From NCBI GenBank assembly GCA_018065985.1, contig JAGHSF010000030.1, positions 1 to 41,476 of the forward strand: a stretch of 41,476 nt of DNA, in the 5' to 3' direction. This DNA is from Candidatus Cryptobacteroides choladohippi. Lineage in GTDB: Bacteria > Bacteroidota > Bacteroidia > Bacteroidales > UBA932. Position 1 is the stretch's first letter. The number at the start of each line of letters is the position of its first letter. A model generated the notes under the pieces. That model had not been told where the DNA came from. It saw only the letters and a list, made by a program, of their open reading frames with translations, and made no database searches. A program made the position numbers and the translations under genes. This document shows, piece after piece, positions 8,134 through 17,251 of this stretch.

Positions 8134-8141
8134 TAAATTTG
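8134..8141 (+). promoter_or_regulatory. Promoter -7 box of ispD
   Basis: TAAATTTG fits TAnnTTTG and ends 4 nt before ATG 8146. Transcription would begin at or beside this ATG, giving a leaderless mRNA, or a short leader if ATG 8161 is used. Confidence 0.55.
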
Positions 8142-8145
8142 TGGT

Positions 8146-8838
8146 ATGGAAACCGCGAGTATGAAAAGAAATTTATATGGCATCTTTGTAGCCGGAGGCA
8201 GCGGCTCCCGCATGGGTGGCCCCGTGCCCAAGCAGTTCCTTGAACTGGGAGGCGTGCCGGTCCTTCAGAGAACCATCGGGAAATTTCACGCAGAACTGCC
8301 GGAAATGACCATCATCACAGTGCTTCCGCAAAAGCATTTCAGCAGCTGGAAGGCACTTTGCATAGAGCATGAATTCAATGTTCCGCAGATACTCGTGAGC
8401 GGTGGGATCACCCGCTTCCATTCGGTTCAGAATGCCCTTGCGCATGTGCCCGACGGGGCGGTGGTCATGATCCACGATGGAGTGAGGCCGCTGGTCAGCA
8501 GTGCCCTCATCCAGGCCGCGGCAGCCCGTGCCCAGGAGGTTCCGGCGCTTATCCCGGTAGTGCCTGTGACCGACACCCTGAAGTACAGGGACGGCCGTTA
8601 TCCTGACCCGCAGCGCAGTGAGATAATGGGGGCGCAGACCCCTCAGTGCTTCTGGTCGGAAGTCATCAAAGATGCTTATACACAGGCATATGAGCCCAGC
8701 TTTACAGATGACGCATCGGTGGTGCAGGCCAAAAATATACCGCTCTCCACAATAGAGGGAGAACGGTTCAATCTGAAGATAACCACACCGGAGGACCTGC
8801 CTCTTGCGGACTATCTGATGTCTAAAGCGAATCTTTGA
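8146..8838 (+). CDS. ispD: 2-C-methyl-D-erythritol 4-phosphate cytidylyltransferase
   Basis: The 230-residue enzyme transfers CMP from CTP to MEP in the non-mevalonate isoprenoid pathway, which also supplies the undecaprenyl carrier used by neighbouring wall genes. The nucleotide-binding N-terminus VAGGSGSRMGGPVPKQFLELGG (about 14-35) is diagnostic, and HDGVRPLVS and the late TDDASVVQ motif are present. Two ATGs are possible: 8146, 4 nt after the promoter box, and 8161, which gives a more typical N-terminus (MKRNLYGIFVAGG). The end overlaps the convergent Lrp gene by 17 nt. Confidence 0.95.
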   Translation: METASMKRNLYGIFVAGGSGSRMGGPVPKQFLELGGVPVLQRTIGKFHAELPEMTIITVLPQKHFSSWKALCIEHEFNVPQILVSGGITRFHSVQNALAHVPDGAVVMIHDGVRPLVSSALIQAAAARAQEVPALIPVVPVTDTLKYRDGRYPDPQRSEIMGAQTPQCFWSEVIKDAYTQAYEPSFTDDASVVQAKNIPLSTIEGERFNLKITTPEDLPLADYLMSKANL

Positions 8839-9292
8839 TGTTCAGCTGGCGCTCGAAGGCGGTTTCCAGCGCAATCATGGTCTCAGTCTCCTGAACAAAG
8901 GGGATGGTCTGGATGTGGTGCAGAAGCACGTCGATGAACTGGTCGTTGTCTTTGCAGTAGATCTTCAGCAGCAGCGAGTACTTTCCGGTCACAAAGTGGC
9001 ATTCCACAACCTCGGGCACGGCCTTCAGGGCGCTGATGACCTCGTGGTATTTGGTCGGTTCTGACAGTGAGACGCACACGAAGGCGCATACGCCCATCCC
9101 GATGGCACCCGGCTTCACGAGAAGCCTGCTTCCGGTGATCACTCCTGCCGCTTCAAGCTTGTTCACCCTTTGGTGTATGGCAGCCCCCGAGATGCCGCAT
9201 TCCCGTGCAATCTCGAGGTAGGGCTTGCGGGCGTCATTCACCAGCGAGGAAAGTATCTTGCGGTCTACCGAGTCGAGTTCTGAGCGTGACAT
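8822..9292 (-). CDS. Lrp/AsnC-family transcriptional regulator
   Basis: The 156-residue protein has an N-terminal winged helix (about 5-58, LDSVDRKILSSLVNDARKPYLEIARECGIS...) and a C-terminal RAM ligand-binding domain (about 70-145). Such proteins form octamers that sense amino acids. It follows topA by 3 nt and is probably cotranscribed with it. Its 3' end overlaps ispD on the other strand. The regulated genes cannot be inferred from the window. Confidence 0.93.
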   Translation of the reverse strand: MSRSELDSVDRKILSSLVNDARKPYLEIARECGISGAAIHQRVNKLEAAGVITGSRLLVKPGAIGMGVCAFVCVSLSEPTKYHEVISALKAVPEVVECHFVTGKYSLLLKIYCKDNDQFIDVLLHHIQTIPFVQETETMIALETAFERQLNIKDSL

Positions 9293-9295
9293 ATG

Positions 9296-11593
9296 TTATC
9301 TTTTTTTTGAGAATCTGCGAGTCTTGCCTGCAGAGGGAGCCGGTGCCGAGTCGATGATCTTCTGGCATTCTGCCTCCGTAAGGGCGGCAGCATCAGTTCC
9401 GCGGGGAATCTTGTAGTTGTTCCCGGCGTGCTTGATGTACGGGCCGTAGCGTCCGTTGATGACCTGGATGTCCCTTCCTGCAAATTCCTTTATCAGAGCA
9501 ACTTGCGAATCCTTGCTCTTCGTCTCCTCTATGAGGGTGACGCATTGCTCGATGGTGATGCCTAGAGGGTCGATGCCGCGGGGCAGAGAGATGTTCTTCT
9601 CGCCGTATCTCAGGTACGGGCCATAGCGTCCTTTGAGCGCGATCACGCTGATTCCGTCATATTCTCCCACGGTGCGCGGCAGCTGGAACAGACGGAGAGC
9701 CTCTTCGAGAGTTATGCTCTCGATGAGCTGTCCTTTCCCGAGGCTCGCGCAGACCTTGCCGGGGCCGTCGCCCTTCTGGACATAAGGACCGAACTGTCCG
9801 AACCTGGCAATCAGAACCTCTCCTGTTTCGGGGTCGGTGCCTATGGTCCTCTCCAGGTGGCTGTACTGCTTGTCCTGTATGCTCTCCTGCACCTTGTTGT
9901 GGAAAGGAGAGTAGAACTTGGATATGACGCTCTGCCATTCGAGTTCGCCTTCGGCAATCGAGTCGAAGTCCTTCTCGACGTTTGCGGTGAAGTCGTAATC
10001 CATTATGTCAGAGAAGTTTGCAGTCAGGTAGTCGGTTACCATCATACCTATGTCCTGAGGGATGAGCCTGCCTTTCTCCGCTCCTATGGTCTCTGTCTTG
10101 GAAGACTCGGTGATCTCGCCACCCTTGAGGGCGAGATTGCGGACCTGGACCTTCTGACCTTCCTTGTCGCCTTTGATTATGTAACCGCGTCCGGTGGTCA
10201 GGGTATTGATGGTGGGGGCGTATGTACTCGGGCGGCCTATTCCCAGTTCCTCGAGCTTCTTCACGAGGGAACCTTCGGAGAATCGCGACACAGGCTGCGT
10301 GTACTTGCAGTCCGCATTTATTCCCTTGCACTCGAGCTTGTCGCCGATGTGCATCTCGGGCAGCACGGCATCTTCCTGTGTGTCTTCCGAGGTGTAGAGC
10401 TTCATGAAGCCGTCGAAGAGTATCTGTGTGGCCTGTACGCCGAAGAGTTCCGGCCTTTTGTCCGAAGCCACCTTTATGCTTGTGTTCATCACCTTGGCCT
10501 CTGCCATCTGGCTGGCCACGGTGCGTCTCCATATGAGGCTGTACAGCTTCTGTTCCTGCGCCGTGCCTTCGATCCCGGTGTTGGAGATATATGTGGGTCT
10601 GATGGCCTCATGCGCCTCCTGTGCGCCCTTGGAATGGGTCTTGAACTGGCGGGCGTGATGATACTCGGGGCCGAAGTTCTCGTTGATGTACTGCTTGGCG
10701 GTGCCTATTGCCAGGCTTGAGAGGTTGGTGCTGTCGGTACGCATGTAGGTGATGAGACCCCGTTCGTACAGACTCTGGGCAACCCTCATGGTCACGCTTA
10801 CCGGGAAGCGGAGCTTCTGTGCGGCCTCCTGCTGGAGCGTGGATGTGGTGAAAGGCGCCGCGGGCATGCGGGTGCCTTCTTTCCTGTCGATGGACTTGAT
10901 CGAGTATGAGGCGCCCTTGCTGTCTTCCAGGAACTTCATGGCGTCCTCGATCCCTTTGAATCTGGTGTCGAGGGTTCCCTTGACCTTGTTGCCCGATGCG
11001 ACGAAGTTTCCGTCCACCTTATAATAGGTCTCAGGGACGAATGCGGCGATTTCCCTTTCCCTGTCGACCACGAGTCTGAGGGCGACGCTCTGCACGCGTC
11101 CGGCAGACAGTCCGCGCTGTATCTTCCTCCACAACACCGGAGACAGCTCGAAGCCGACCAGACGGTCGAGAACCCTTCGGGCCTGCTGCGCGTTCACGAG
11201 CCCCATGTCTATGCTTCTGGGATTCTGTATGGCGTTGAGTATCGCATCTTTGGTGATTTCGTGGAAGACGATTCTGTGGGTGCTTCCGGTGTCGAGCCCC
11301 AGAGTCTGCGCGAGGTGCCATGAGATGGCCTCTCCCTCGCGGTCTTCATCGGATGCGAGCCAGACGGTCTTGGCATTCTGTGCCGCAGCCTTGAGCTCCG
11401 CTACCACCTTTTTCTTTGCTGCCGGTATTACGTATTCGGGGATGAAACCACCCTCGATGTCGATGCTCAGGTTCTTGTCCTGAAGGTCGCGTATGTGTCC
11501 GAAACTGGACTTCACGACGAAGCCCTCGCCCAAAAATTTCTGAATTGTCTTTGCCTTTGCAGGCGACTCCACTATTACCAGATTCCCCTCCAT
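9296..11593 (-). CDS. topA: DNA topoisomerase I
   Basis: The 765-residue type IA topoisomerase relaxes negative supercoils. The Toprim domain (VIVESPAKAKT near the start, then SDEDREGEAISWH with the acidic triad) is intact. The active-site Tyr is Tyr283 in ITYMRTDST. The C-terminus carries repeated GRYGPYL/I modules (about 600-745) in place of typical zinc fingers, as in many Bacteroidota enzymes, and a basic tail. I preferred ATG 11593 (MEGNLVIVESPAKAK) over the ATG 9 bp upstream. It is followed by the Lrp gene after 3 nt. Confidence 0.97.
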   Translation of the reverse strand: MEGNLVIVESPAKAKTIQKFLGEGFVVKSSFGHIRDLQDKNLSIDIEGGFIPEYVIPAAKKKVVAELKAAAQNAKTVWLASDEDREGEAISWHLAQTLGLDTGSTHRIVFHEITKDAILNAIQNPRSIDMGLVNAQQARRVLDRLVGFELSPVLWRKIQRGLSAGRVQSVALRLVVDREREIAAFVPETYYKVDGNFVASGNKVKGTLDTRFKGIEDAMKFLEDSKGASYSIKSIDRKEGTRMPAAPFTTSTLQQEAAQKLRFPVSVTMRVAQSLYERGLITYMRTDSTNLSSLAIGTAKQYINENFGPEYHHARQFKTHSKGAQEAHEAIRPTYISNTGIEGTAQEQKLYSLIWRRTVASQMAEAKVMNTSIKVASDKRPELFGVQATQILFDGFMKLYTSEDTQEDAVLPEMHIGDKLECKGINADCKYTQPVSRFSEGSLVKKLEELGIGRPSTYAPTINTLTTGRGYIIKGDKEGQKVQVRNLALKGGEITESSKTETIGAEKGRLIPQDIGMMVTDYLTANFSDIMDYDFTANVEKDFDSIAEGELEWQSVISKFYSPFHNKVQESIQDKQYSHLERTIGTDPETGEVLIARFGQFGPYVQKGDGPGKVCASLGKGQLIESITLEEALRLFQLPRTVGEYDGISVIALKGRYGPYLRYGEKNISLPRGIDPLGITIEQCVTLIEETKSKDSQVALIKEFAGRDIQVINGRYGPYIKHAGNNYKIPRGTDAAALTEAECQKIIDSAPAPSAGKTRRFSKKR

Positions 11594-11663
11594 TTTTCTC
11601 AATCTTTGTTAAAACTGATTGCAAAGAAAAACACAAACTCCGAATTATTCAAAATTTATATGC

Positions 11664-11704
11664 TATTTTTGTAAACTGGAAATTAGGCCGTGATTTCATC
11701 ACGG
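11664..11704 (+). promoter_or_regulatory. Promoter box and 5'-leader hairpin of the PBP1A-ddl-prmC operon
   Basis: TATTTTTG at 11664-11671 fits TAnnTTTG. Downstream, CCGTGAT (11688-11694) and ATCACGG (11698-11704) form a perfect 7-bp hairpin with a TTC loop in the predicted leader, 23 nt before the ATG. It has no T-tract, so it is not a terminator; it may stabilise the mRNA or bind a regulator. Confidence 0.55.
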
Positions 11705-11727
11705 AAAATTATAGGTAAATTTACAAG

Positions 11728-14100
11728 ATGAAAGAAGAGACCAGAAAAAAGATAATCAAATGGTTCTGGATATGCGTGGCGGCTCCGTTCGCGCTGGTGC
11801 TCGTGCTCCTGCTGCTGACGACTCTTTTCTCCAGGATTCCCTCATTCGAGGAGTTGGAGCATCCCGACAACAAGCTCGCAACCCAGATCATTGCCGAAGA
11901 CGGAGAGGTTCTCACCACTTTCCACATAGAGAACAGGACATATGTGGGCTATGAAGATCTTTCGCCCAGCCTTGTCCAGGCTACGGTGTCCACCGAGGAT
12001 GCCCGTTTCTACAAGCATTCGGGAATCGATTTCAAGAGTCTCGGCCGAGTTGCCGTGAAGACCCTTCTTCTTGGCGATTCCAGCCAGGGCGGCGGTTCGA
12101 CCCTCACACAGCAGCTTGCAAAGACGCTCTATCCCCGAAAGGAGGGCGGAAAGCTGCGCATGGTGTTCACCAAGCTCAAGGAGTGGATCACCGCAGTCAA
12201 GATCGAGAGGGACTACACCAAGGATGAGATACTTGCGATGTACCTCAATTCCATCTTCTTCGGTTCGGGCGCATATGGCGTCAAGGCCGCTTCCGAGACA
12301 TTCTTTGCCAAGGAGCCTTCATATCTGACGGTGGAGGAGAGCGCGATGCTCGTGGGAATGGTCAACAAGCCCACCCGCTACAATCCGGCGCTGCATCCCG
12401 AGAATGCTCTCCAGAGAAGGAATTTCGTGATCGGCCAGATGGCCAAGGCCGGCTATCTGACTGAAGCCCAGTGTGACTCCATCCGTGCCATCCCCATCAC
12501 CCTCAAGTATGAGGTGCAGGACCACAATGCCGGTCTCGCCCCCTACTTCCGCGACATGCTACGCCGCGACATGAATGCCACAAAGCCCAAGCGCTCGAAC
12601 TATCAGTACCCTGAGGAGTACACAGCCGATTCGCTGCGCTGGCGCGAGGATCCCATCTACGGATGGCTGAACAAGAACAAGAAGTCCGACGGCAGCTCGT
12701 ACGATCTCGACCGCGACGGACTCCGCATATACACGACCATCAACTACCGCATGCAGAAATATGCGGAGGAGGCCATTGCGGAACATCTGGGCGGCAGGCT
12801 GCAGAAGGATTTCAACCGCGAGCTCAAGTACAAGCGCAACCAGCCCTTCGCCAATGACGTCGACGATGAGACCATAAAGATAGTCATGCAGCAGGCGCGC
12901 CGCTGGAGCGACCGCTGGCGTATAGGCAAGAAGGCCGGACTCAGCGACGAGGAGATACGCGCGCAGTTCAGCAAGCCCGAGAAGATGCGCCTTTTCGCAT
13001 GGAACAGCAAGGGCTACATCGACACCACACTGACCCCCGACGACTCGATACGCTACTGCAAGAGCATCCTGCGTACCGGATTCGTGGCGATAGAGCCCGG
13101 AACCGGATATGTGAAGGCATACGTGGGCGGTCCCAACTACCGCTATTTCAAGTTCGACAACTGCCGTCAGGGCAAGCGCCAGGTCGGATCCACGATCAAG
13201 CCTTTCCTCTATACGCTTGCAATGCAGGAAGGTCTGCTTCCCTGCGACCGCGTGGTGTGCCGCCCCCAGACCTTCGACATGCCCACGGGTGGAACATGGA
13301 CTCCCCGAAGCACCGACAAGGAAGAGTGGATAGGCCAGATAGTGACCCTGAAGTGGGGACTCGCACACAGTTCCAACAACATATCGGCATTCCTGATGAA
13401 GGAACTCGGCCCCTATGCCCTTGTGAAGATGGCTCATCAGATGGGTGTTTCCGCTCATCTTGACGAAGTTTACTCTCTTTGCGTGGGTGCCGCCGAAGTC
13501 GAGATATACAATATGGTTGCAGCCTTCAACACCTTCCCTTCCGGAGGCGTGTACATCACTCCTCAGTATGTGACCAGGATCGAAGACAGCAACGGCAACG
13601 TGCTCGGCGACTTCTCGACCCGCCGCAGGGAGGCCATCTCGCCCCAGACCGACTTCACCATGATCAACATGATGAAGGGCGTGGTCAACGAGGGTACCGG
13701 CTCGCGTCTGCGCGGAGTCTACGGTCTCACCGGAGAGCTGGCCGGCAAGACCGGTACAACCAACGACAACTCCGACGGCTGGTTCATAGGCTACAGCCCC
13801 AAGATCACGGCAGGTGTATGGGTCGGCGGCGAGGACCGTCAGGTCCACTTCAACAGCATCGCCCAGGGAGGCGGTTCCAACATGGCCCTTCCCATCTGGG
13901 GTATCTGGTACCGCAAGTGTCTGAAGGACGGTACTCTGGGTATCGGCAGCGACGACCGCTTCATCGCTCCTCCAGGGGTCACCCCTCTCAATATGGATTG
14001 CTCTGAAGGCGGAACCTTCCTCGGTGGCTATGGCGGAGACGAGGGCGGTGGCGACAACGTCGGAGAGCATGACTCGGAAGAAGATTACTATTTCAACTAG
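11728..14100 (+). CDS. Bifunctional penicillin-binding protein 1A (class A PBP)
   Basis: The 790-residue protein polymerises and cross-links peptidoglycan. It has an N-terminal membrane anchor (about 10-33). The GT51 transglycosylase domain has catalytic Glu90 in TVSTEDARFYKHSGID and GGSTLTQQLAKTL shortly after. The transpeptidase domain has S488-T-I-K491, S549-N-N551 and K674-T-G676. The C-terminus is a Gly/Asp/Glu-rich tail common in Bacteroidota. It heads an operon with ddl (2-nt gap) and prmC. All catalytic residues are intact. Confidence 0.96.
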   Translation: MKEETRKKIIKWFWICVAAPFALVLVLLLLTTLFSRIPSFEELEHPDNKLATQIIAEDGEVLTTFHIENRTYVGYEDLSPSLVQATVSTEDARFYKHSGIDFKSLGRVAVKTLLLGDSSQGGGSTLTQQLAKTLYPRKEGGKLRMVFTKLKEWITAVKIERDYTKDEILAMYLNSIFFGSGAYGVKAASETFFAKEPSYLTVEESAMLVGMVNKPTRYNPALHPENALQRRNFVIGQMAKAGYLTEAQCDSIRAIPITLKYEVQDHNAGLAPYFRDMLRRDMNATKPKRSNYQYPEEYTADSLRWREDPIYGWLNKNKKSDGSSYDLDRDGLRIYTTINYRMQKYAEEAIAEHLGGRLQKDFNRELKYKRNQPFANDVDDETIKIVMQQARRWSDRWRIGKKAGLSDEEIRAQFSKPEKMRLFAWNSKGYIDTTLTPDDSIRYCKSILRTGFVAIEPGTGYVKAYVGGPNYRYFKFDNCRQGKRQVGSTIKPFLYTLAMQEGLLPCDRVVCRPQTFDMPTGGTWTPRSTDKEEWIGQIVTLKWGLAHSSNNISAFLMKELGPYALVKMAHQMGVSAHLDEVYSLCVGAAEVEIYNMVAAFNTFPSGGVYITPQYVTRIEDSNGNVLGDFSTRRREAISPQTDFTMINMMKGVVNEGTGSRLRGVYGLTGELAGKTGTTNDNSDGWFIGYSPKITAGVWVGGEDRQVHFNSIAQGGGSNMALPIWGIWYRKCLKDGTLGIGSDDRFIAPPGVTPLNMDCSEGGTFLGGYGGDEGGGDNVGEHDSEEDYYFN

Positions 14101-14102
14101 AT

Positions 14103-15119
14103 ATGGGAAAGTTCAAGGCAATAGCCGTTATTTATGGCAGCGATTCTTCTGAATGGGAAGTCGCATGCCGGAGCGGAGAGTTCGTCGCCTCGCGACTGGA
14201 CTCCGCAGCATATGATGTGTATCAGATATTCGCACGTTTCGGCGTGTGGGAGCTCGTTGCATACCGCAAGCGCAATTCGATGCGCGTCACCTTCCCTGAA
14301 GGAGCCCGCCCTCAGATCGACAAGTCCGATTTCAGCGTGAGCGTTCTTGGCGAGAAGATAAAGTTCGATTTCGCATACATCGTGCAGCACGGCGCTCCGG
14401 GTGAGAACGGTCTTCTGCAGGGCTACCTCCAGATGCTCGACGTTCCTTTCAGCAGCTGTGATTCCTATGCCAGCACCATAGCTTTCGACAAATACGCCTG
14501 CAAGGCATACCTCAGAAGCAGCGACCAGGTGCGTTTCGCTCCCGATGCGCTGATCCGCAGGGGCCAGGACGTCGATGCTTTCTGCGCAAAGGTCAATGCA
14601 AAGCTCAAATATCCCGTTTTCGTCAAGCCGACCCAGGGTGGCAGCAGCTTTGGCGTCACCATGGTCAAGACCCCTGAGGAGCTCAAGGCGGCTGTGGAGT
14701 TCGGATTCACCGAATGTGCATCTGTGATGGTGGAGCAGGGGGTTACCGGACGCGAACTCACATGTGCGGCATATTTTGACGGCAAGCAGATCAAGGCCCT
14801 GCCCCTTATCGAGATCGTCAGCCATAATGAGTACTTCGACTATGACGCCAAGTACAACGGCAATTCCGACGAGATCTGTCCCGCTCCGGTTTCCGAGCAG
14901 GAGCGCGAGCTTGTGCAGAACACGACCTGCCAGCTCTATGCCGACCTCGGCTGCAAGGGTGTGGTCAGAATGGACTACATACTTGCCGGGGAAGGACTTT
15001 ACTTCCTTGAGGTGAATACCATTCCGGGAATGACGAGTGCGTCTCTTGTGCCCAAGATGGTCCGCACTGCCGGAATCGACATCACCGACTTCCTGACAAT
15101 GATAATCGAGAGCAACTAG
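14103..15119 (+). CDS. ddl: D-alanine--D-alanine ligase
   Basis: The 338-residue ATP-grasp enzyme makes the D-Ala-D-Ala dipeptide of peptidoglycan precursors. The N-terminal motif is HGAPGENGLLQGYLQMLDVPF-like (Asn where most enzymes have Asp: GENG versus GEDG). The ATP-grasp core has VFVKPTQGGSSFGV (about 178-191), and the C-terminus has EVNTIPGMT, which carries metal and substrate ligands. It starts 2 nt after the PBP1A stop and abuts prmC. Confidence 0.95.
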   Translation: MGKFKAIAVIYGSDSSEWEVACRSGEFVASRLDSAAYDVYQIFARFGVWELVAYRKRNSMRVTFPEGARPQIDKSDFSVSVLGEKIKFDFAYIVQHGAPGENGLLQGYLQMLDVPFSSCDSYASTIAFDKYACKAYLRSSDQVRFAPDALIRRGQDVDAFCAKVNAKLKYPVFVKPTQGGSSFGVTMVKTPEELKAAVEFGFTECASVMVEQGVTGRELTCAAYFDGKQIKALPLIEIVSHNEYFDYDAKYNGNSDEICPAPVSEQERELVQNTTCQLYADLGCKGVVRMDYILAGEGLYFLEVNTIPGMTSASLVPKMVRTAGIDITDFLTMIIESN

Positions 15120-15989
15120 GTGCTGCTTTCCGAATTCATACGCAAGAGCATCGGGGCTCTTGAGAACCTTTACCCTTCGCCTGAGGCGAGGGGTATGGTT
15201 TTGATGCTTTGTGAAGAGAGGCTTGGCGTCCGCAGCTATACTCACATCATCGAACCCCAGACCATGGTGCCCGAAGAAGCTCTTCCAGGCCTGGAATCTG
15301 ACGTGGCAAGGCTTGCCAAGGCCGAGCCTTTGCAGTATGTGCTCGGCAAGGCTGAGTTCTATGGCCGCAGTTTCGATGTGAACCCTTCGGTGCTCATACC
15401 CAGGCCCGAGACCGAGCAGCTGGTGAAGGAAGCGGTCAGCTTCGCATTGAACCTTGGACGCCCCGCCCGGGTTCTGGACCTCTGCACAGGCTCCGGCTGC
15501 ATTGCATGGTCTGTCCTCCAGGAGGCTCCCGGATGCGAGGTTGTCGCGCTCGACATTTCCGAGCCGGCTCTCAGGACCGCGGAAGGGCAGTTCCCCGGCA
15601 GTGAATGCTCTCCCAGATTCGTCAGGGCGGATGTACTCGATTTCCGCAAAGGGCTTGGCGTTGAGGGCAGGTTCGACCTGATCGTGAGCAACCCTCCTTA
15701 TATTATGGAGTCCCAGAAGCAGGACATGCGTCCCAATGTGCTGGAGTATGAGCCCGGTCTGGCCCTCTTTGTCCCCGACGGGGATCCTCTGTGTTTCTAC
15801 AGGGCGGTGGAGCACTGGGCGTCGCAGCTGCTTTCAGAAGATGGTGCAGGCTTTGTTGAGATAAATGAGGACCTCGGCCCCCAGACCGCCGCGCTCTTTA
15901 CTGACGCGGGATGGAAAGAAGTTTTGCAGATTCAAGATTTTTACGGCAAAACGCGTTTTGTCCGTTTCTCAAAAAAGGCCACAGAATAA
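15120..15989 (+). CDS. prmC: Peptide chain release factor N5-glutamine methyltransferase
   Basis: The 289-residue SAM-dependent enzyme methylates the GGQ glutamine of RF1 and RF2. It has an N-terminal helical domain, the SAM-binding VLDLCTGSGCIAW motif (about 117-129) and the catalytic N191-P-P-Y194. Translation appears to begin at GTG 15120, directly after the ddl stop. The stop lies in the loop of the downstream terminator. Reactivity and length are normal for the family. Confidence 0.94.
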   Translation: MLLSEFIRKSIGALENLYPSPEARGMVLMLCEERLGVRSYTHIIEPQTMVPEEALPGLESDVARLAKAEPLQYVLGKAEFYGRSFDVNPSVLIPRPETEQLVKEAVSFALNLGRPARVLDLCTGSGCIAWSVLQEAPGCEVVALDISEPALRTAEGQFPGSECSPRFVRADVLDFRKGLGVEGRFDLIVSNPPYIMESQKQDMRPNVLEYEPGLALFVPDGDPLCFYRAVEHWASQLLSEDGAGFVEINEDLGPQTAALFTDAGWKEVLQIQDFYGKTRFVRFSKKATE

Positions 15990-16006
15990 GCTCTGAGGCC
16001 TTTTTT
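15971..16006 (+). terminator. Terminator after prmC
   Basis: GGCCACAGA (15977-15985) pairs with TCTGAGGCC (15992-16000) with one mismatch, flanked by A6 (15971-15976) and T6 (16001-16006). The symmetry would let it work in both directions. The prmC stop codon lies within it. Confidence 0.85.
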
Positions 16007-16028
16007 ATTATTTAATAGATTATTTTCG

Positions 16029-16058
16029 TTGTAATCTGCTGTTTTCTCTGTCACTTTG
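16029..16058 (+). promoter_or_regulatory. Promoter of the lipoprotein gene
   Basis: TTG at 16029-16031, then 19 nt, then TCACTTTG at 16051-16058 (one mismatch to TAnnTTTG). The box ends 2 nt before ATG 16061, which would lie upstream of the start of transcription, so ATG 16079 is the more likely start codon. Confidence 0.5.
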
Positions 16059-16078
16059 CAATGAGAAAAACGCGAACT

Positions 16079-17251
16079 ATGACAAGACAGAGAAAATTCC
16101 ATTTGTTGCTTGTGGCTTTGCTCGCCATGGCGTCTTGCAGAGGCACTGAAGATGCCGAAGTCATTCCTTCCGCTTCTGATATAGAGGCTGACCTGAGTCT
16201 TGGCAATGTGGCCAGGATATTGTCGTCGCTGCCTCTCGAACATGATCATCTTTCGGAAGTGCATGATGCGGTCAATTCGTCATTCGGCAACGGGTATGAC
16301 GAGGAGTACATGATGTCTGACCTTTTCGAGAACCCGGGTGCCGGTGTCGGTTCCAACGGCGTTGCCACCAAGGCAGACGGTTACGCCTGCCCGCTCAGGC
16401 ACCTGTTCGAGGACTACTTCGAGTCCATGCCCAAGACCAAGGCCGGCACATCGGCAAAGGCGTATATCGAGGCTCTCAGCAGCTCCGACATGCAGATATA
16501 CTGGCCATATTCCGACGAATGGGATGGCGAACAGTATCCCATAGTGACCTTTGATCCCGGGTACGGAGCGGAGTCCAACTACGGCTATGAGATAAAGCTG
16601 GTCGATGGAGGTGTGCGTGTTGTGGACTCAGTGTATGTCGACGAGGCCATAGCCATGCAGCGTCCGGTCTGGGTCATCAACCGCAACGATGACAGCGCCT
16701 ATTCGCCAATGGAACTGATCACCAGGGGTATGCCCACCAAGGCTGAAGGGTCGGAGAACGGAAAGACCTTGAAGATCAAGTCGTTCACCATGTTCCGCAA
16801 TTACGACAGCTGGTTCGGCGGCGGCTCCGAGTTCTTCATCAAGTGCGGTGCCGTTGACGGATTCAAGGCCACCAAGGATGATGAGCTGAAGCACTACGTT
16901 CCTTCCGTAACCGATTTCGAGGTGAATGTGCGCAGGCGGGAAGTCAACGAGTCCCATGATCTGGACTGCCTGCTTCTCACCAACTTTACGCCCCAGATGG
17001 AGTCGCTTGCCTTTCTTGTGACGGAGGATGATGGGGGAGAGACCGTGTCCTGGGATGCGTCAGCCGTCGTGAAATACAATTCCAAGCAATATGGGTTCGA
17101 GATCAAGCTGCCGTACAAAGACAAGGACGACATAGTATGGCGGGGGCAGTTGCACAGGTCCTACTTCTTCCCGGAGGAGGCTGGAAAGAAGCCGCAGAAC
17201 CAGATTGCCGCAAGGTTCGGTGATGTGGAGATCATTTTTGAGCTTGAGTGA
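16079..17251 (+). CDS. Predicted lipoprotein of unknown function
   Basis: I do not recognise this family. From ATG 16079 the protein has 390 residues and a lipoprotein signal ending in the lipobox LAMASC, with Cys20 as the lipid-modified residue. The rest is soluble, acidic, rich in Tyr, Trp and Asp, and predicted to be mostly beta-strand. No enzyme motif is seen. An alternative ATG at 16061 adds six residues but lies too close to the promoter box. It is monocistronic and its 3' end overlaps the convergent U32 gene by 20 nt. It is probably exported to the envelope. Confidence 0.75.
   Translation: MTRQRKFHLLLVALLAMASCRGTEDAEVIPSASDIEADLSLGNVARILSSLPLEHDHLSEVHDAVNSSFGNGYDEEYMMSDLFENPGAGVGSNGVATKADGYACPLRHLFEDYFESMPKTKAGTSAKAYIEALSSSDMQIYWPYSDEWDGEQYPIVTFDPGYGAESNYGYEIKLVDGGVRVVDSVYVDEAIAMQRPVWVINRNDDSAYSPMELITRGMPTKAEGSENGKTLKIKSFTMFRNYDSWFGGGSEFFIKCGAVDGFKATKDDELKHYVPSVTDFEVNVRRREVNESHDLDCLLLTNFTPQMESLAFLVTEDDGGETVSWDASAVVKYNSKQYGFEIKLPYKDKDDIVWRGQLHRSYFFPEEAGKKPQNQIAARFGDVEIIFELE

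Noticed and set aside
12559..14070. 503-residue minus-strand open frame
   Set aside because: It is the antisense of the PBP1A gene; the G+C-rich codon pattern keeps the opposite frame open.
14097..15815. 572-residue minus-strand open frame
   Set aside because: Antisense to ddl and prmC, both clearly identified by motifs.
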